From Campylobacterales bacterium (lineage in GTDB: Bacteria > Campylobacterota > Campylobacteria > Campylobacterales > QNZT01), in NCBI GenBank assembly GCA_026985685.1, contig JALSQA010000113.1, positions 1-14,801 on the forward strand: 14,801 nt of DNA. The letters run 5' to 3'. Positions 13,888 through 14,801 of the stretch are shown here, piece by piece. Within the stretch, counting starts at the first letter, position 1, and the number at the start of each line of letters is the position of its first letter. A program made the position numbers and the translations under genes. The notes under the pieces were generated by a model. That model saw only the letters and a list, made by a program, of their open reading frames with translations, had not been told where the DNA came from and ran no database searches.

Positions 13888-14337
13888 TTAACGATATTGA
13901 GAAATATCGATATCTGTTTTTAGAACTTTTGCAGGTACACCACCTACTATAGTATTATCAGGTACATCTCTTATCACAACAGCATTAGCACCTACTATAC
14001 AATTGTTTCCTATTTTGACAGGTCCAATCACTTTAGCACCAGGAGCTATTTCACAATTATCCCCAATAACAGGAACTTCATATTTTTTTGAAGTACCTCC
14101 GATAACAACACCAGATCCAATCAATACATTTTTACCAATAACTGCACGATCATGAATAACAGTACCCATACCACCATAACCAATCGCCGTTCCTTTACCA
14201 AGCTTAGCTCCTAAAGAGATTTGGCAGCCAAAAAGCAATCTTACAAATATGATATTTATCAATTTTGGTAAAATTGGGATTTTCAGATTATGCAAGAAAA
14301 GTGCAAAGTTATATATATAAACAACTATTTTACTCAA
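13888..14337 (-). CDS. Hexapeptide-repeat acyltransferase, serine acetyltransferase-like
   Basis: 149 aa. The N-terminus is a short hydrophobic helical part (1-37, with LHNLKIPILPKLINIIFVRLLFG) and the rest is a left-handed beta-helix of hexapeptide repeats (IGKNVLIGSGVVIGG, IGDNCEIAPGAKVIG, IGNNCIVGANAVV), ending in the family signature GGVPAKVLK (132-140). His62 in GTVIHDRAVIG is the likely catalytic base. It resembles the truncated CysE-like O-acetyltransferases found in polysaccharide gene sets rather than the true CysE, which is longer and has an N-terminal helical domain. The acceptor is unknown and could be a cell-surface sugar. The start is TTG at 14337 with AAAGGAT 6 nt upstream; the next Met is residue 57, inside the repeats, so no ATG start is possible. 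It lies 49 bp after the thiamine-binding-type gene. Confidence 0.85.
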   Translation of the reverse strand: MSKIVVYIYNFALFLHNLKIPILPKLINIIFVRLLFGCQISLGAKLGKGTAIGYGGMGTVIHDRAVIGKNVLIGSGVVIGGTSKKYEVPVIGDNCEIAPGAKVIGPVKIGNNCIVGANAVVIRDVPDNTIVGGVPAKVLKTDIDISQYR

Positions 14338-14386
14338 GATTTATCCTTTTTAATATAATGTAATACAAATCGACACAAATATGGTT

Positions 14387-14698
14387 CTATTTAGAGACTT
14401 TACCGATTTTACTTTCAACCGATGCAATTTTGGCTTTTAGGCGATTAGTTTTACCCTGACGTATATCAAACTTCAAGGAAGAATAAATACGAGAGCAATC
14501 TTTTTCTAAAACCAAATAAGACTTTTTGATAATTTCCAATGCTTCATCCATCGTATTTGTCTCTACTATTGTACCCATTGGTGTCAACTGATAAGCCACC
14601 CCACTCTCATCGATCATTTTAATTATCTTTGAGACATACACACTTACACTCTCACCCTTATCTGTAGGGAACATGCTAAACTCTAACAATATTGACAT
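14387..14698 (-). CDS. MTH1187/YkoF-type thiamine-binding family protein (DUF77)
   Basis: A 103-aa single-domain protein of the MTH1187 family, a ferredoxin-like fold that forms tetramers. YkoF relatives bind thiamine or its pyrimidine precursor. The typical pattern is visible: strand ILLEFSMFPT (3-12), VSVYVSKIIKMIDESG (18-33), the signature YQLTPMGTIVE (36-46), helix TMDEALEIIKKSYLVLE (49-65) and strand RIYSSLKFDIRQGK (70-83), followed by a basic C-terminal tail. Ligand and role here are not established; thiamine binding is a family-level guess. It begins 1 nt after the stop of an MlaE-like permease gene, so the two are co-transcribed; GGATGG at the end of mlaE serves as ribosome-binding site. 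Confidence 0.85.
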   Translation of the reverse strand: MSILLEFSMFPTDKGESVSVYVSKIIKMIDESGVAYQLTPMGTIVETNTMDEALEIIKKSYLVLEKDCSRIYSSLKFDIRQGKTNRLKAKIASVESKIGKVSK

Positions 14699-14699
14699 A

Positions 14700-14801
14700 T
14701 TACCATCCTATCACAAGAAACAATGAAGATAAAAAATAATCCATAACAAATACAGTAACAGAACCTAAAACAACCGCACTAGTTGTAGCTTCACCAACAC
14801 C
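14700..14801 (-). CDS. mlaE: C-terminal end of an MlaE-like ABC transporter permease (partial)
   Basis: The minus strand is open from the window edge to a TAA at 14700-14702, coding for 33 residues: GVGEATTSAVVLGSVTVF, then VMDYFLSSLFLVIGW. The GVGxATTxAVV motif followed by a final hydrophobic helix is the typical C-terminus of MlaE/YrbE permeases, which work with an MlaF ATPase and MCE protein MlaD in phospholipid transport across the envelope. Most of the gene lies beyond the right edge, so the identification rests on this tail alone, although the motif is distinctive. Confidence 0.75.
   Translation of the reverse strand, partial: GVGEATTSAVVLGSVTVFVMDYFLSSLFLVIGW

Overview
The window is an AT-rich, gene-dense stretch of a Campylobacterota (Epsilonproteobacteria) chromosome. 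It most resembles a free-living member such as Sulfurimonas or Sulfurovum; the genus is an inference. Three things point to this phylum. From memory, the order gatC..cvpA-fur-lysS-glyA-(DUF1882)-(SPOR)..aroE is the order at Campylobacter jejuni Cj0398-Cj0405. The DUF1882 gene is typical of the phylum. The two best promoters have the local sigma70 style: an extended -10 (TGnTATAAT) behind a T-run, with no clear -35.

Left block, minus strand, 1-4636. One tightly packed, probably co-transcribed run reads right to left: a YfgM-like membrane protein, a BamB-like beta-propeller lipoprotein, a Xer-type tyrosine recombinase, a 110-aa protein of unknown function, coaX (type III pantothenate kinase), hisG (short form) and rmlA (cut off by the window start). 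Most neighbours overlap by 4-26 bp or lie within about 12 bp.

Middle and right block, plus strand, 4735-13767. gatC and pilT form a short unit that ends at a good intrinsic terminator (6148-6196). A new promoter overlaps the T-tract of that terminator and drives cvpA-fur-lysS-glyA-DUF1882-SPOR-trpE-aroE, eight genes with gaps of 0-26 bp or overlaps. The unit mixes translation (lysS), one-carbon metabolism (glyA), aromatic synthesis (aroE, trpE), iron regulation (fur) and cell-envelope functions (cvpA, SPOR). Compared with C. jejuni, pilT and trpE are the extra genes.

Right end, minus strand, 13888-14801. A hexapeptide acyltransferase of the serine-acetyltransferase-like type, a small MTH1187/YkoF-type thiamine-binding protein and the C-terminal tail of an MlaE-like ABC permease are read leftwards and converge on aroE. 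The 120-bp gap between the converging units holds a GC-richer, hairpin-forming element that looks like a dispersed intergenic repeat.

This is mainly a housekeeping region. I see no CRISPR array, prophage, insertion sequence, tRNA or rRNA, and no gap over 300 bp. No clearly new system stands out. The best leads are the BamB/YfgM-like pair, a possible primase-polymerase-like fold in the DUF1882 protein, the intergenic repeat element, and the dyads around the promoter of the fur operon.
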